DNA from: Glaciimonas sp. PAMC28666
Lineage (GTDB): Bacteria; Pseudomonadota; Gammaproteobacteria; Burkholderiales; Burkholderiaceae_D
Length of the DNA: 64,000 nt
Reading direction: 5' to 3'
Assembly: GCF_016917355.1 (NCBI RefSeq)
Contig: NZ_CP070304.1
Coordinates: 372,001 to 436,000 of the forward strand
The translations under genes were made by a program, and so were the position numbers. Positions 35,224-44,574 of the stretch are shown piece after piece. Position 1 is the stretch's first letter, and every line of letters begins with the position of its first letter. The notes beneath the pieces are model-generated. The model did not search any database and was not told the DNA's origin. It saw only the letters and a list, made by a program, of their open reading frames with translations.

Positions 35224-36264
35224 TCAGGGAGTGGGGAGCACCTCAACAGCAGCCTGTGTTTCATACAGCAAGCATGCGACATTGTGCTGCGGGCCTAATT
35301 GATACAATTTAGGGATCTTTTCGCGACATTTCTGAAAAGCTTGCGGACAACGCGTATGGAACACGCAGCCGCTGGGCGGATTTAGCGGACTGGGGATTTC
35401 CCCCTGCAATGGCTCGTCGTCAGAAAAGACCAGATCCGGATCGGCAATGGGCGAGCTTTTCCAAAGCGCCTGGGTATAGGGATGCTTTCCGCCCTGAACA
35501 ATGGCTTCACGCGGTGCATATTCCATCAAGCGCCCCAGGTAAAGCACCAACACGCGATTGCAAACGGCTTGTACCATCGGTAAATCGTGCGAGATAAAAA
35601 TGATCGAGAGATTAAATTCCTTTTGCAGATCGAGCAGCAGATTGATGATTTGCGCTTTAACCGAGGCATCCAGCGCTGCTACAGCTTCATCGGCAATAAT
35701 GACCTTTGGCTTGAGCGCCAATGCGCGCGCGATCACGACGCGTTGCTTTTGGCCACCGGACAACTCATGCGGGTAGCGATGCAGCACACTTGCCGGCAAA
35801 CCGACGATATCCAGCAAACGTAAAATTTCCTGAGCTTGCTCTAGCTTGCTGCCGCGCTGATGCAGGACAAATGGTTCGCGTAAGCTCTGCTCTATCGTCA
35901 AGCGACTGTTCAGGCTGGCATTTGGGTCCTGAAACACCATCTGTACGTCACAGCATAATTGCTTGAGTTCAGCTCCCCGATAATCCTGAAGCAATTTTCC
36001 TTGATATCTGATCGCCCCGGTGGTCGGCTTCAGAAGCCGCATACCCAACTTTCCCAATGTTGATTTACCACTACCGGATTCGCCAACAATACCCAAAATT
36101 TCACCCGGCTTGAGAGTGAAAGAAACTTCTTGCACGGCATGCAACGAACGTACTTTTCCAAACATGCCGGTTTTGGTAGAAAACTGAATACCAACATTTT
36201 CAAAGGAGAGAATACTGTCGGTGATTTGGGGGTTGTTCGCGTTCAGGCTAACATTTACATTCAT
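35224..36264 (-). CDS. peptide-type ABC importer ATPase (OppF-like)
   Basis: A 346-residue ATPase with Walker A GESGSGKSTLGKL, signature LSGGQKQRVVIARAL and Walker B VIIADEAVAALD. The C-terminal oligopeptide/dipeptide domain includes a Cys-rich GCVFHTRCPQAFQKC. ATG at 36264 overlaps the stop of the OppD-like gene (ATGA). One of two ATPases of the importer encoded here. Confidence 0.9.
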   Translation of the reverse strand: MNVNVSLNANNPQITDSILSFENVGIQFSTKTGMFGKVRSLHAVQEVSFTLKPGEILGIVGESGSGKSTLGKLGMRLLKPTTGAIRYQGKLLQDYRGAELKQLCCDVQMVFQDPNASLNSRLTIEQSLREPFVLHQRGSKLEQAQEILRLLDIVGLPASVLHRYPHELSGGQKQRVVIARALALKPKVIIADEAVAALDASVKAQIINLLLDLQKEFNLSIIFISHDLPMVQAVCNRVLVLYLGRLMEYAPREAIVQGGKHPYTQALWKSSPIADPDLVFSDDEPLQGEIPSPLNPPSGCVFHTRCPQAFQKCREKIPKLYQLGPQHNVACLLYETQAAVEVLPTP

Positions 36265-37253
36265 GGCTGATCCCCAAAATGGCAACGGACCAGATGACCG
36301 TCAAGATCCATTAAAGGTGGATTAGTCGCCTTGCAAAGGTCAGTTGCCTGATTACATCGATTCGCAAACCGACAACCAACCGGCTCTCCAAATACAGGTT
36401 CCACCTGTCCGGGAATGCCGTAAAGACGTCCTTCCACATTGGGATTCGGGATCGATGCGAGCAGGCCTTTGGTATAAGGATGTCGTGGACGCTTAAACAA
36501 CGTTCGAGTCGTGGTTTGCTCGACTAACTGGCCCGCATACATCACTGCCACACGGTCAGCAATTTGCGCAACGACGCCCATATCATGGGTAATAAAAAGA
36601 ACACCCATTCCTACTTCGCGCTGCAACTTGCGTATCAAACGTAAAATCTGAGCCTGGATGGTGACATCCAGCGCCGTGGTTGGCTCATCTGCAATCAACA
36701 CCGCGGGCTTGCAAGCAAGCGCAATCGAAATCATCACCCGCTGCCGCATGCCACCAGAGATTTGATGTGGATACTGTCTGGCGCGTGTCTCCGGATCGGA
36801 GATGCCGACCAGGGTCAACAACGATAACGCACGATCACGCGCTTCTTCTTTTGAGCTATGCCCGTGTGTCACCATGACTTCGGCGATTTGGTCCCCGATC
36901 CGATGTAGAGGGTTTAGCGAGGTCATCGGTTCCTGAAAAATCATTGCCACTCGATTTCCCCGAACCCGTTGCATGTCACCCGCGGAAAGAGACAACAGAT
37001 CGACCGGATTATCCTGTTGATCTTTAAGCCATACCTGGCCAGCAATTCCGACCTGTCCACTCAATAAACGCATGAGCGAAAATGACGTCACCGATTTACC
37101 GCAACCGGATTCACCGACAATCGCCAGCGTTTCTCCGCGTCGTAATTGAAAATTTAAATCGTTGACGGCATTAACTAAGCCAGCCGGCGTCCGGAAGGTC
37201 GTCGTTAGCCCTTTTACATCGAGGATTACATTAGAACCAAGCATATTCTTCAC
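36261..37253 (-). CDS. peptide-type ABC importer ATPase (OppD-like)
   Basis: A 330-residue ATPase: Walker [13 protein letters not shown], signature [15 protein letters not shown], Walker [15 protein letters not shown]. The C-terminal [14 protein letters not shown] motif is typical of OppD/DppD. It pairs with the OppF-like ATPase to drive the two permeases encoded further upstream. Confidence 0.9.
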   Translation of the reverse strand: MKNMLGSNVILDVKGLTTTFRTPAGLVNAVNDLNFQLRRGETLAIVGESGCGKSVTSFSLMRLLSGQVGIAGQVWLKDQQDNPVDLLSLSAGDMQRVRGNRVAMIFQEPMTSLNPLHRIGDQIAEVMVTHGHSSKEEARDRALSLLTLVGISDPETRARQYPHQISGGMRQRVMISIALACKPAVLIADEPTTALDVTIQAQILRLIRKLQREVGMGVLFITHDMGVVAQIADRVAVMYAGQLVEQTTTRTLFKRPRHPYTKGLLASIPNPNVEGRLYGIPGQVEPVFGEPVGCRFANRCNQATDLCKATNPPLMDLDGHLVRCHFGDQP

Positions 37254-37357
37254 CTATTTCTTATGCCACTCGTCATGCTAGTCAGCTAGCACCACGTCGC
37301 CAAAAATTTTTCAAAATGCTTGGCTCCGCAGTGAATGGTGAACCACGCTATCGTGCG

Positions 37358-38287
37358 TTATAGCAGTCCGGCGGTGACTAATATAGCGCGTATTTTTTCA
37401 ATCGCTGCATCAGGCAATACGCGATTCGGACGACTCATATGACGGTTTTCGATCAGGCCCATCAAATGCAACGCTGTCTTAAATCCTCCCACGCCCGATG
37501 CGTTTGGACTGGTATACGGCACGCCGTGGAAGACAATAGCGAACAGGGCAATCAGACGATGTTGTTCGGCGCGCGCAGTTTCCCAATCCCCGGCTTTCGC
37601 GGCGTTATACAGACGCACGTAACCGGCCGGATCAACATTACCCAGCCCGGGCACATTACCGTGTGCGCCGCCCAGAAGAGCATAATCAACTAGCGTTTCG
37701 GAACCGGTCAGAATGGCAAAATCCGGCTGATCGGCAAAGTCGCGCATCAGCATACGCATATTGCCATCATCGCCACTACTGTCTTTTACCGCGCATATAA
37801 TCTTGCGCTCATATAGTTCACGAATGGTTTCCCGCGCCAGTTTGAGTTGCACACAGACCGGAATATCGTAGGCAATGATAGGAAGATCCACTGCGTCTTT
37901 GATGTAAGAAAAATGATCGACCGTTTCAGCTTGACTGGTACGGGTATAAAACTGTGCTGTCACAACGAGACCATCGACGCCCAGTTCTTTCGCCTGGCGC
38001 GCGTACTCAATCGTGCGATCGGTCGTTGGATCAATGACCCCGGCGACCAGAGGCACACGACCTCCGGCCTCCGCTACTGCAACTTCCATGACATCGGCGC
38101 GTTGTTGCGCATTCAAAAAAATCACTTCACTGGTCGAACCCAGCAAAAACAGGCCATGCACGCCACCATCCAGCAAATGACGAATAACGCGCCGCAAGCT
38201 AGGTTTATCGACCTTATAATCATGGGTCAGGGGCGTAACAACCGGGGGGATAATTCCGTGCAATTTCAACGTAGACATTGTGTTCAT
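37358..38287 (-). CDS. nanA: N-acetylneuraminate lyase / DHDPS-family aldolase
   Basis: A 309-residue class I aldolase. Catalytic Lys lies in IICAVKDSSGD (about 168) and the catalytic Tyr in LPIIAYDIPV (about 140). The substrate-binding motif reads GSTSEVIFL rather than the usual GSTGE. Family members include sialate lyase (Neu5Ac to ManNAc plus pyruvate), dihydrodipicolinate synthase and keto-acid aldolases. Placement among nanE, nanK and nanM makes sialate lyase the best reading. The gene lies between the permease and ATPase genes, overlapping the OppC-like stop by 4 bp. Confidence 0.75.
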   Translation of the reverse strand: MNTMSTLKLHGIIPPVVTPLTHDYKVDKPSLRRVIRHLLDGGVHGLFLLGSTSEVIFLNAQQRADVMEVAVAEAGGRVPLVAGVIDPTTDRTIEYARQAKELGVDGLVVTAQFYTRTSQAETVDHFSYIKDAVDLPIIAYDIPVCVQLKLARETIRELYERKIICAVKDSSGDDGNMRMLMRDFADQPDFAILTGSETLVDYALLGGAHGNVPGLGNVDPAGYVRLYNAAKAGDWETARAEQHRLIALFAIVFHGVPYTSPNASGVGGFKTALHLMGLIENRHMSRPNRVLPDAAIEKIRAILVTAGLL

Positions 38288-39141
38288 TCCTTCATAGTTT
38301 TAGGGTCAAAAGCCTGGCGTAACCCGTCGCCAATAAAATTTGCAGAAAGAGCGGTAATGACAATAAGCGCACCTGATGGCAACCAGATCCAGGGGTATTG
38401 CTGAAGAATGGATGCTTCGCGTGCGATGCTGAGTAAACTCCCCCAGCTTGCATCGGGCAATTGCACACCAAGACCCAAGAAGCTCAATCCGGCCTCGGCC
38501 ATAATGGCGCTAACAAATCCAAGAGATGAAAACACCACCAGTACATCTGTGGTGTTCGGTAAACAGTGTTTGAATAAGATATAACCGTGTCCTGCCCCCA
38601 GCGTTTTGGCGGCAGCAACAAACTCCATCTCACGCACACTCAATATGCGTGCTCGCACCAGACGGCACACCAGCGGCCAGGAAAGCAGGCCGATAATCAT
38701 GATGGTTTTACCAGTACCTGACCCAATCACGGCAGACAACGTCATCAATACGATAATGGTTGGAAATGTCATGACGATATCGACAAAGCGCATAATCAGA
38801 TTGTCCAGCCAGCCGCCGAAATAACCGGCAACTCCTCCCAGAACCGTGCCGATGACGACCGCGAGAACAACACTACACGCACCAACTAACATTGAAATCT
38901 GCCCTGCGGCCATAGTGCGTGCCAGCATGTCTCTGCCAGTCTGGTCCGTGCCAAGCCAATGCAGGTGCGAAGGCGCTTGCAGCGAGGAACTCAAATCAAT
39001 CGCGTTCGGATTAAATTGAAATAACCAGTGTGAAAAAAGGCAGATAACGGTTATCAGTAGAAACACGCACACACCCAGCATGGCAATCCTATTGGCACGA
39101 AACTTCTGCCATTTGCTCGCTCTCAGATTGTTACCACTCAT
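38284..39141 (-). CDS. peptide-type ABC importer permease (OppC/DppC-like)
   Basis: A 285-residue permease with about six helices. N-terminal SKWQKFRANRIAMLGVCVFLLI is typical of OppC, then HWLGTDQTGRDMLARTMAAGQ and the EAA loop EFVAAAKTLGAGHGYILFKHCLPN. Its start is 77 bp from the stop of the OppB-like gene. Confidence 0.92.
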   Translation of the reverse strand: MSGNNLRASKWQKFRANRIAMLGVCVFLLITVICLFSHWLFQFNPNAIDLSSSLQAPSHLHWLGTDQTGRDMLARTMAAGQISMLVGACSVVLAVVIGTVLGGVAGYFGGWLDNLIMRFVDIVMTFPTIIVLMTLSAVIGSGTGKTIMIIGLLSWPLVCRLVRARILSVREMEFVAAAKTLGAGHGYILFKHCLPNTTDVLVVFSSLGFVSAIMAEAGLSFLGLGVQLPDASWGSLLSIAREASILQQYPWIWLPSGALIVITALSANFIGDGLRQAFDPKTMKE

Positions 39142-39218
39142 GTCGTCACTCTTGATTTAATAAAAAATTTATGGGCCGTAAAAAAAAATGGCGCTTCCAA
39201 CGCACGGACAATGAGCAT

Positions 39219-40172
39219 TTATTTGAGCGTTATCCGAGGGTCTATCCATGAATAGATAATGTCGGTAATAATGTTGATGGCTAATATTGCTAGCGCCATG
39301 AATAATGCGATGCCCATAATCAACGGATAGTCGCGGCTTTCAATGCCGTCCAGAAACAGCATCCCCATACCGGGCCAGGAAAACACGACCTCTACAAAGA
39401 CTGCACCGCCAATCAGTGCACCAAAATTCGCAGCAATCACCGTAACAATTGGAATGAGCGTGTTCGGCAGTGCATGTCGCACCATCACTTGATACGGCGA
39501 TAATCCTTTTGCAGTCGCAGTGCGCACATAATCTTGCGTCATTACCTCTAGTAAGCCCGATCTGGTATAGCGCATCAGGATCGCAACGAATTGCACCGCG
39601 AGTACGATCGATGGCAACACCAGATGATGCAGAATGTCGATCCAGCTACCGTCGCCGGGAATGGAATATCCTCCCGCAGGAAACCATCCCAATTTCAGTG
39701 AAAAAATATACATCCCCGCAATCCCAACCAGAAAGGCCGGACAACTAATCGCCAGATAGGCGAGCACAGACAGAATATAATCAGTCTTTTTATTGTAATG
39801 TCGCGCCGAAACGATACCAGCCAATATGCCAAGCAACGAACCCAGGGTTAGTCCGGAAAACGTCAGCATGAACGTTGCCGGGATACGGCTCGCGATCGCT
39901 TCCGTTACTTTTTGTCCGTCTTTATACCGATACCCTAAATCGCCCTGGGCGACTTTTTTAATCCAGACAAAAAACCGTACAGGCATGGGAGCATCAAGTC
40001 CCAAATCGTGTCGCAAGATGTCTTTTTGTTCGCTCGTTAGTGATTGCGTGGGAGGCACAAAAGCGTCCACAGGGTCTCCGGGGGCCATGTTAATCATCAC
40101 AAAAATTGCGATTAATATGGCAAATAGTGTCGGAACATTCACCAGAATCCGACCAAACAAATATTTCAGCAT
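39219..40172 (-). CDS. peptide-type ABC importer permease (OppB/DppB-like)
   Basis: A 317-residue permease: MLKYLFGRILVNVPTLFAIL at the N-terminus, MAPGDPVDAF, and the EAA loop DYVRTATAKGLSPYQVMVRHALPN. With the OppC-like protein it forms the transmembrane channel of the importer. Confidence 0.92.
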   Translation of the reverse strand: MLKYLFGRILVNVPTLFAILIAIFVMINMAPGDPVDAFVPPTQSLTSEQKDILRHDLGLDAPMPVRFFVWIKKVAQGDLGYRYKDGQKVTEAIASRIPATFMLTFSGLTLGSLLGILAGIVSARHYNKKTDYILSVLAYLAISCPAFLVGIAGMYIFSLKLGWFPAGGYSIPGDGSWIDILHHLVLPSIVLAVQFVAILMRYTRSGLLEVMTQDYVRTATAKGLSPYQVMVRHALPNTLIPIVTVIAANFGALIGGAVFVEVVFSWPGMGMLFLDGIESRDYPLIMGIALFMALAILAINIITDIIYSWIDPRITLK

Positions 40173-40244
40173 GTGTTATCCCGACGCTCGCCTAAGGGTG
40201 CGTAATTTATTTCAGGTTAATGACGACAAATTAAGGATTAAAGA

Positions 40245-41804
40245 TTAATGCAGAGACCAATTTTCCGGAAAGTCCTGATATCGTCCGCCGCTCGGTGCTG
40301 GCGTCCAGATGACATTTTTGGCATTCTTGGCGACACCACCGAAACGGTTGGTCATCCATAACGGAATCCACGGCAATTTTGCATTGGTTAGCCGACAGAC
40401 GTTTTTATAAATTTTCGTACGCTTGACATCGTCTGCTTCTATTTGACCAGCCTTAAACAAGCGATCTAATTCCGGCAGATTTACCCGCATTCGGTTCGCA
40501 CCTTTTGGTGGCGCGTCGGTTGATGCCATCAATGGCGCCAGTACGCTGGGATCCGGGCCATTTCCACCGCCGGCAAATACCATACTGAATTTACCTGACT
40601 CAACCATTTGCGAAAATGTTGCCACGTCAACGAACCGCGGTCGGATGTTAATCCCTATATCGCCTAACATTGCCTGTAAAGAAGACACGACATCTTTGGA
40701 TACTTGATCGCCATAATAAGTTAGCAACTCAATCGGTAAATCATGATTCAGTTTATGCCACCCGGCATCTGTCAGAAGTTGCTTTGCCACCGTCACATTC
40801 ATCGCATATGGATTGATATCGGCTGGTACAAATTTGGGTAGCGATAACACGCAATTACTTAGCGTTGCTTCGTTACCGTAGATATATTTGATGATGGCGT
40901 TACGATCAATGGCCAGCAAAATGGCCTGACGAACTCGCACATCTTTGAAGCGTGGATCGTTATTATTAACCCCAATGTAATTCAGCACATTCGATGGGCC
41001 GGCAATCACATTGAATACACTATTGTTCCGACTCTGTTTAACTTGATCCAGCGTCAAATAAGTGTGCTGGATTTCTCCAGCTTGTAAAGCAATTGATGCC
41101 GAACTTCCATCTTTGAAATAGCGATTGATTAGCTTATTGAGCTTTGGACGACCGCGATAAAAGTTTTTGTTTGCGTCTAGCTCAACGTATTGATCGGGTA
41201 AATACGCATGCCATTTAAAAGGGCCTGTGCCAATCGGCTGCTTCCACCAATCAGAATTGCGCAGCTCTTTAACCGACATTTTTCCAAGCAAATGTTCAGG
41301 AACAATCATGATGCTGGTAAATGCATCCGGCAAAGAAGCATCCAGCGTATCTAGCGTTAACACCACGGTGCTATCGTCCGGCGTTTGAATGTCGGTGACA
41401 TGATTCAACCGCGCAGAAAAGCTACTTGCCATGTCAGGGTTTTTGATTAAATCAAACGTGAATTTAACGTCTTTTGCCGTAAACGGAGCACCATCGTGCC
41501 ACTTCACTCCTTTACGTAATTTGATTATCATGCTTTTTCCATCGGCAGAAAAAGCCCAGCTCTGCGCTAAGTCACCATTGATTTTTTCAAGCGCGGCATC
41601 GTATAACGTTAGCGTACTAAAATATTTATTGTAAAAACTAAATCCGGCGCTGGCAGTTAAAGGATTGAATTTTTGGGCATTACCACTGGGGCCCACATCA
41701 AAAGCGCCAACAAATATCTTCTCTGCTGCTATCCCCGTACCGCTGCCAGCTAGCAGCATTAGTGCAGTCAACAACATCAGAAGTTTTTTATTGAGTTTCA
41801 ACAT
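40245..41804 (-). CDS. extracellular solute-binding protein family 5
   Basis: A 519-residue binding protein with a signal peptide (about 1-26, ending GIAAE). Family 5 features: FNPLTASAGFSFYNKYFSTL, LRKGVKWHDGAPFTAKDVKFTFDLI, PIGTGPFKWHAY and RFKDVRVRQAILLAIDRNAI. Family 5 proteins usually bind peptides, but SatA of Haemophilus ducreyi, a sialic-acid binder, belongs to the same class. Context here suggests a sialic-acid or sialoside ligand; this is inference. Confidence 0.88.
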   Translation of the reverse strand: MLKLNKKLLMLLTALMLLAGSGTGIAAEKIFVGAFDVGPSGNAQKFNPLTASAGFSFYNKYFSTLTLYDAALEKINGDLAQSWAFSADGKSMIIKLRKGVKWHDGAPFTAKDVKFTFDLIKNPDMASSFSARLNHVTDIQTPDDSTVVLTLDTLDASLPDAFTSIMIVPEHLLGKMSVKELRNSDWWKQPIGTGPFKWHAYLPDQYVELDANKNFYRGRPKLNKLINRYFKDGSSASIALQAGEIQHTYLTLDQVKQSRNNSVFNVIAGPSNVLNYIGVNNNDPRFKDVRVRQAILLAIDRNAIIKYIYGNEATLSNCVLSLPKFVPADINPYAMNVTVAKQLLTDAGWHKLNHDLPIELLTYYGDQVSKDVVSSLQAMLGDIGINIRPRFVDVATFSQMVESGKFSMVFAGGGNGPDPSVLAPLMASTDAPPKGANRMRVNLPELDRLFKAGQIEADDVKRTKIYKNVCRLTNAKLPWIPLWMTNRFGGVAKNAKNVIWTPAPSGGRYQDFPENWSLH

Positions 41805-41861
41805 GCATACCCCGGAATATCGGTCAGATTGTTTTCTAAAAAAGTAAAAAAATTCTATAAA

Positions 41862-42581
41862 CTATTCGTCCATCTTTACTTCAGCTTCCAGCTCAACACT
41901 AAGGTCTTCCGGATAGCTATCAACAATCGATTGGAAATGCTCGCGATGCGCGGATAACACGCCAAAAACATCTTTCTTTTCAAGCATATTGACAACGCGC
42001 AAATGATCTTTGGCGGTTGCTTCCAGCGCCCAATGGTCCACGGAGCGAGCGGATTGATTCATCTCATTAAAGACTTTCCAAAATAAATCAATCAATGACA
42101 GAAGAAAATCGTTCTTTAAGCAGCTATACATTTCGGCATGAAAGTCGCGATCCTCTTGCTCAAATGTCTGCTTATCCAATGCTTTGCTCAACATGCGTTC
42201 ACCTAATGCCCTCAAGCGCTGAATACTCTCGGGGCTGATACGCTCGACTACTGCGGGTATCGCGCCCAGCTCAAGGTATTTGCGAACGTGCAAAAGCTTT
42301 TTAACATTCTCGTCGCCCTCATTCATTGAGTACGGCAAATTTTCCACAATTGAATCAAAGGAAAATTCTTTAACAAAAATCCCTTCTCCGTGCCGTGACT
42401 CTACGATACCAAGCGACTCCAGTGATTTAACCGCCTCCCGTAGTGAAGGACGACTGACTCCCAGATTTTTGGCAAGCTGCGCCTCAGGGGGCAAACAATC
42501 ACCGAATTTCAAATTATTAATTTTGATGAATTTCTTGATTTCAATTTGCACTTGGCGATATGCCGGAACTTTAGTTGTCAC
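41862..42581 (-). CDS. FadR-family GntR regulator of the sialic-acid cluster
   Basis: A 239-residue regulator. The N-terminal GntR winged helix includes FGDCLPPEAQLAKNLGVSRPSLREAVKSL and a GIVESRHGEGIFV wing. A helical FCD ligand-binding domain follows (FEQEDRDFHAEMYSC; DHLRVVNML). GTG at 42581 is chosen because GGAGAG lies 6 nt upstream. The longer frame to 42755 runs through the end of nanM. E. coli NanR belongs to the same family. The two palindromes at 43807 and 44286 are its probable sites. Confidence 0.88.
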   Translation of the reverse strand: MTTKVPAYRQVQIEIKKFIKINNLKFGDCLPPEAQLAKNLGVSRPSLREAVKSLESLGIVESRHGEGIFVKEFSFDSIVENLPYSMNEGDENVKKLLHVRKYLELGAIPAVVERISPESIQRLRALGERMLSKALDKQTFEQEDRDFHAEMYSCLKNDFLLSLIDLFWKVFNEMNQSARSVDHWALEATAKDHLRVVNMLEKKDVFGVLSAHREHFQSIVDSYPEDLSVELEAEVKMDE

Positions 42582-43734
42582 TTGAATCTCTCCGAAAAAA
42601 GTCTGGAACGGTGGACGGTGCCGCTTCGTCAGGATGCGCCAGGAACAAAGTGTCCAGACAAGGGACCCCATCCTGCGTATCACCGCCGACAAACAACAGC
42701 CCCGCTGCAACTTGAAATGACAGCCCATGTGCGCGTGCAACGGGCAATCTGCCAACCATTATCCAGACATCATCCCGAAAAACATATATTTCATTACGCC
42801 AGGTTTTTAACAAACCCGAATGAGCGTAAAACTTTCCCGCATCGTAACGGCGCCGTGCGCCCGGAAAATTGGTGCCGCCTGCCAACATTGGATATCCACC
42901 CCAGCAGCCAGAAAATGCAGCGGCAACACCTTCTTGCGGCGCAATCTCACTTATGAGCGGTAAATGCGCCTCATCAAGCCATTTCACACGACCATCGGCA
43001 AATATCGCACGTTTCACAGAATCCGATCTCAATCCAGGCTTGACTTCGCCACTCAACAAATAAATGTTTCCCTGATGCTGAATCACACTACTGCCGCAAT
43101 TCGGCGAATGGTCCACTGCGCCGAGGTTTTTCCACGCCAGAGTTAGCACGTTAAGTTGCCAGACGCTCCCGTTCCATGCATAGTCCTGCACCGGCCTTGC
43201 CATAAACACCTCTAACGCCTGCGACTGTTGCGAAGGAGCAAGCGCCGTATACCTTGCAAAAAATGCATTAAATTGCGTGGCGTTATAACCGCCAAAGAAC
43301 AAAATATGCCTATCGTCTACACACATTGCAGACGCTCCCAACAAACCGATAGGTAAATGTGTCGACAGGCAGGTCCAGCTATCCGATAACGGGTTGTAGC
43401 AATGGACAACATCAAATTGCGCCAAACTAGCCGATGCATTAGTGCGCCCGGCACCGCCAAACACATAAATCTTTCCATCCACGACTGCAGACACTGCCCC
43501 ACACGGCACGGCTGCCGGGAAGTCTGCCAGACGCTGCCATGATTTCGGCATCAGCTGCGTATCCAGTCCAAACCACGCATTGCCAACTGTGCCCAAACCG
43601 GCATAAAGCACAGTCCCTACCTGCGCGCCTACAGCCTCCCTCAAAATCATTGGAAAGGACGGCCACACAACGTTTTCATTCAGATCCTGATCACACACTA
43701 TTTTTATGCCCATCGTTAAGACGCTCTTTGACAT
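42571..43734 (-). CDS. nanM: kelch-repeat N-acetylneuraminate epimerase
   Basis: A 387-residue six-blade kelch protein with NanM hallmarks: VLYAGLGTVGNAWFGLD, KIYVFGGAG, HILFFGGYNATQFNAFF and PMLAGGTNFPGARRRYDAGKFY. NanM speeds alpha/beta mutarotation of sialic acid released by sialidases. In E. coli it is periplasmic, but here no signal peptide is visible from MSKSVLTMGIKIV or from the alternative ATG at 43713. Its end overlaps the regulator start by 11 bp. First gene of the minus-strand cluster. Confidence 0.87.
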   Translation of the reverse strand: MSKSVLTMGIKIVCDQDLNENVVWPSFPMILREAVGAQVGTVLYAGLGTVGNAWFGLDTQLMPKSWQRLADFPAAVPCGAVSAVVDGKIYVFGGAGRTNASASLAQFDVVHCYNPLSDSWTCLSTHLPIGLLGASAMCVDDRHILFFGGYNATQFNAFFARYTALAPSQQSQALEVFMARPVQDYAWNGSVWQLNVLTLAWKNLGAVDHSPNCGSSVIQHQGNIYLLSGEVKPGLRSDSVKRAIFADGRVKWLDEAHLPLISEIAPQEGVAAAFSGCWGGYPMLAGGTNFPGARRRYDAGKFYAHSGLLKTWRNEIYVFRDDVWIMVGRLPVARAHGLSFQVAAGLLFVGGDTQDGVPCLDTLFLAHPDEAAPSTVPDFFRRDSSDN

Positions 43735-43806
43735 TACGCCCAAGTTTGTTAGGGGCGCTGATCTTGAATCGGTCCGCCTAGATCGAAGTATTGCACCTCG
43801 GTGGTA

Positions 43807-43821
43807 AGATGTCAAACATCT
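43807..43821. promoter_or_regulatory. operator-like palindrome upstream of nanM
   Basis: AGATGTCAAACATCT has perfect 6-bp arms around a 3-nt spacer. It lies about 75 bp before the nanM start. Nearly the same sequence occurs at 44286-44300 on the porin side. Candidate site for the FadR-type regulator encoded downstream. Confidence 0.6.
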
Positions 43822-44285
43822 AAATTAGCTTAATCCACTGAATCTAATGCCACTGACCTGGCTAAAACAACTGCCGGAAAAAGGCGTTATTATCCCAAAG
43901 TCATATTAAGTCATTGATTAATATAAATAAAATTTCTCCGGCTCATGCCGCATAGGCTAAAAAAATGACATCTGAATCATAATGACCCCAAAAAATTTAC
44001 TGAAAAAAAATGCATCCTATGCGGGAAAAATCGATATTCCCATCACTTCCCAACCCCGCCTACCCATTCCAGACAAATAATCTCTCATTTTTCCGTAAAG
44101 TGATCTTACTTCTAATTTAAATTCACAAATAAAAATTAAAAACATCAAAATATCGATTTAGTAAAAAAAGTCTATTTTTGTCTAGATATCTTCAAAAAAA
44201 TTAAAAAAACCATCTAAAACAACACAGATACTTAAAAAACGCTTGCATGAGCTTTTTTTCGAATGTTAATATTCAACCGGAAGTT

Positions 44286-44300
44286 AGATGTCAGATATCT
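44286..44300. promoter_or_regulatory. second operator-like palindrome, porin side
   Basis: AGATGTCAGATATCT matches the 43807 site in 13 of 15 positions; its arms pair at 5 of 6. It lies about 275 bp upstream of the porin start and 479 bp from the first copy, so looping or control of two promoters is possible. Confidence 0.55.
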
Positions 44301-44574
44301 ACCAGTATATTCCTAAGAAAAACTACTGACTCGTCATAAGCGGTACGGGGTTTAAGAAAATTCTTACTCAATGCTTTTGTCTGAGAGTTATTTTCGGAAT
44401 CGGTGCTGCGATGGGCCCTTGGGTCTCGCGCATCCTCTTGTGTTCCGAAACCAGGCAATCGCAGAGTTAGACACAAACGGCTGAAATCAAAGACGATGAC
44501 CTAATTTGAAATAGGTCAATGATTGAAAAGAGTTTCGGCATTTCCCCTCTCCATAATCTTACAATTCATACGAC

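Larger units (their letters stand above)
43735..44574. other. 840-bp nanM/porin divergent control region
   Basis: No gene. The middle part is strongly A+T-rich with long A-runs (about 44100-44240), suggesting intrinsic curvature. Contains the two palindromes described separately. TCTAGATATCTTC at 44181-44193 may be a weaker third copy. Confidence 0.6.

Noticed and set aside
42582-42755. N-terminal extension of the FadR-type regulator
   Set aside because: It runs inside the nanM gene in another frame; GTG at 42581 has a clear Shine-Dalgarno and starts at the normal GntR position.
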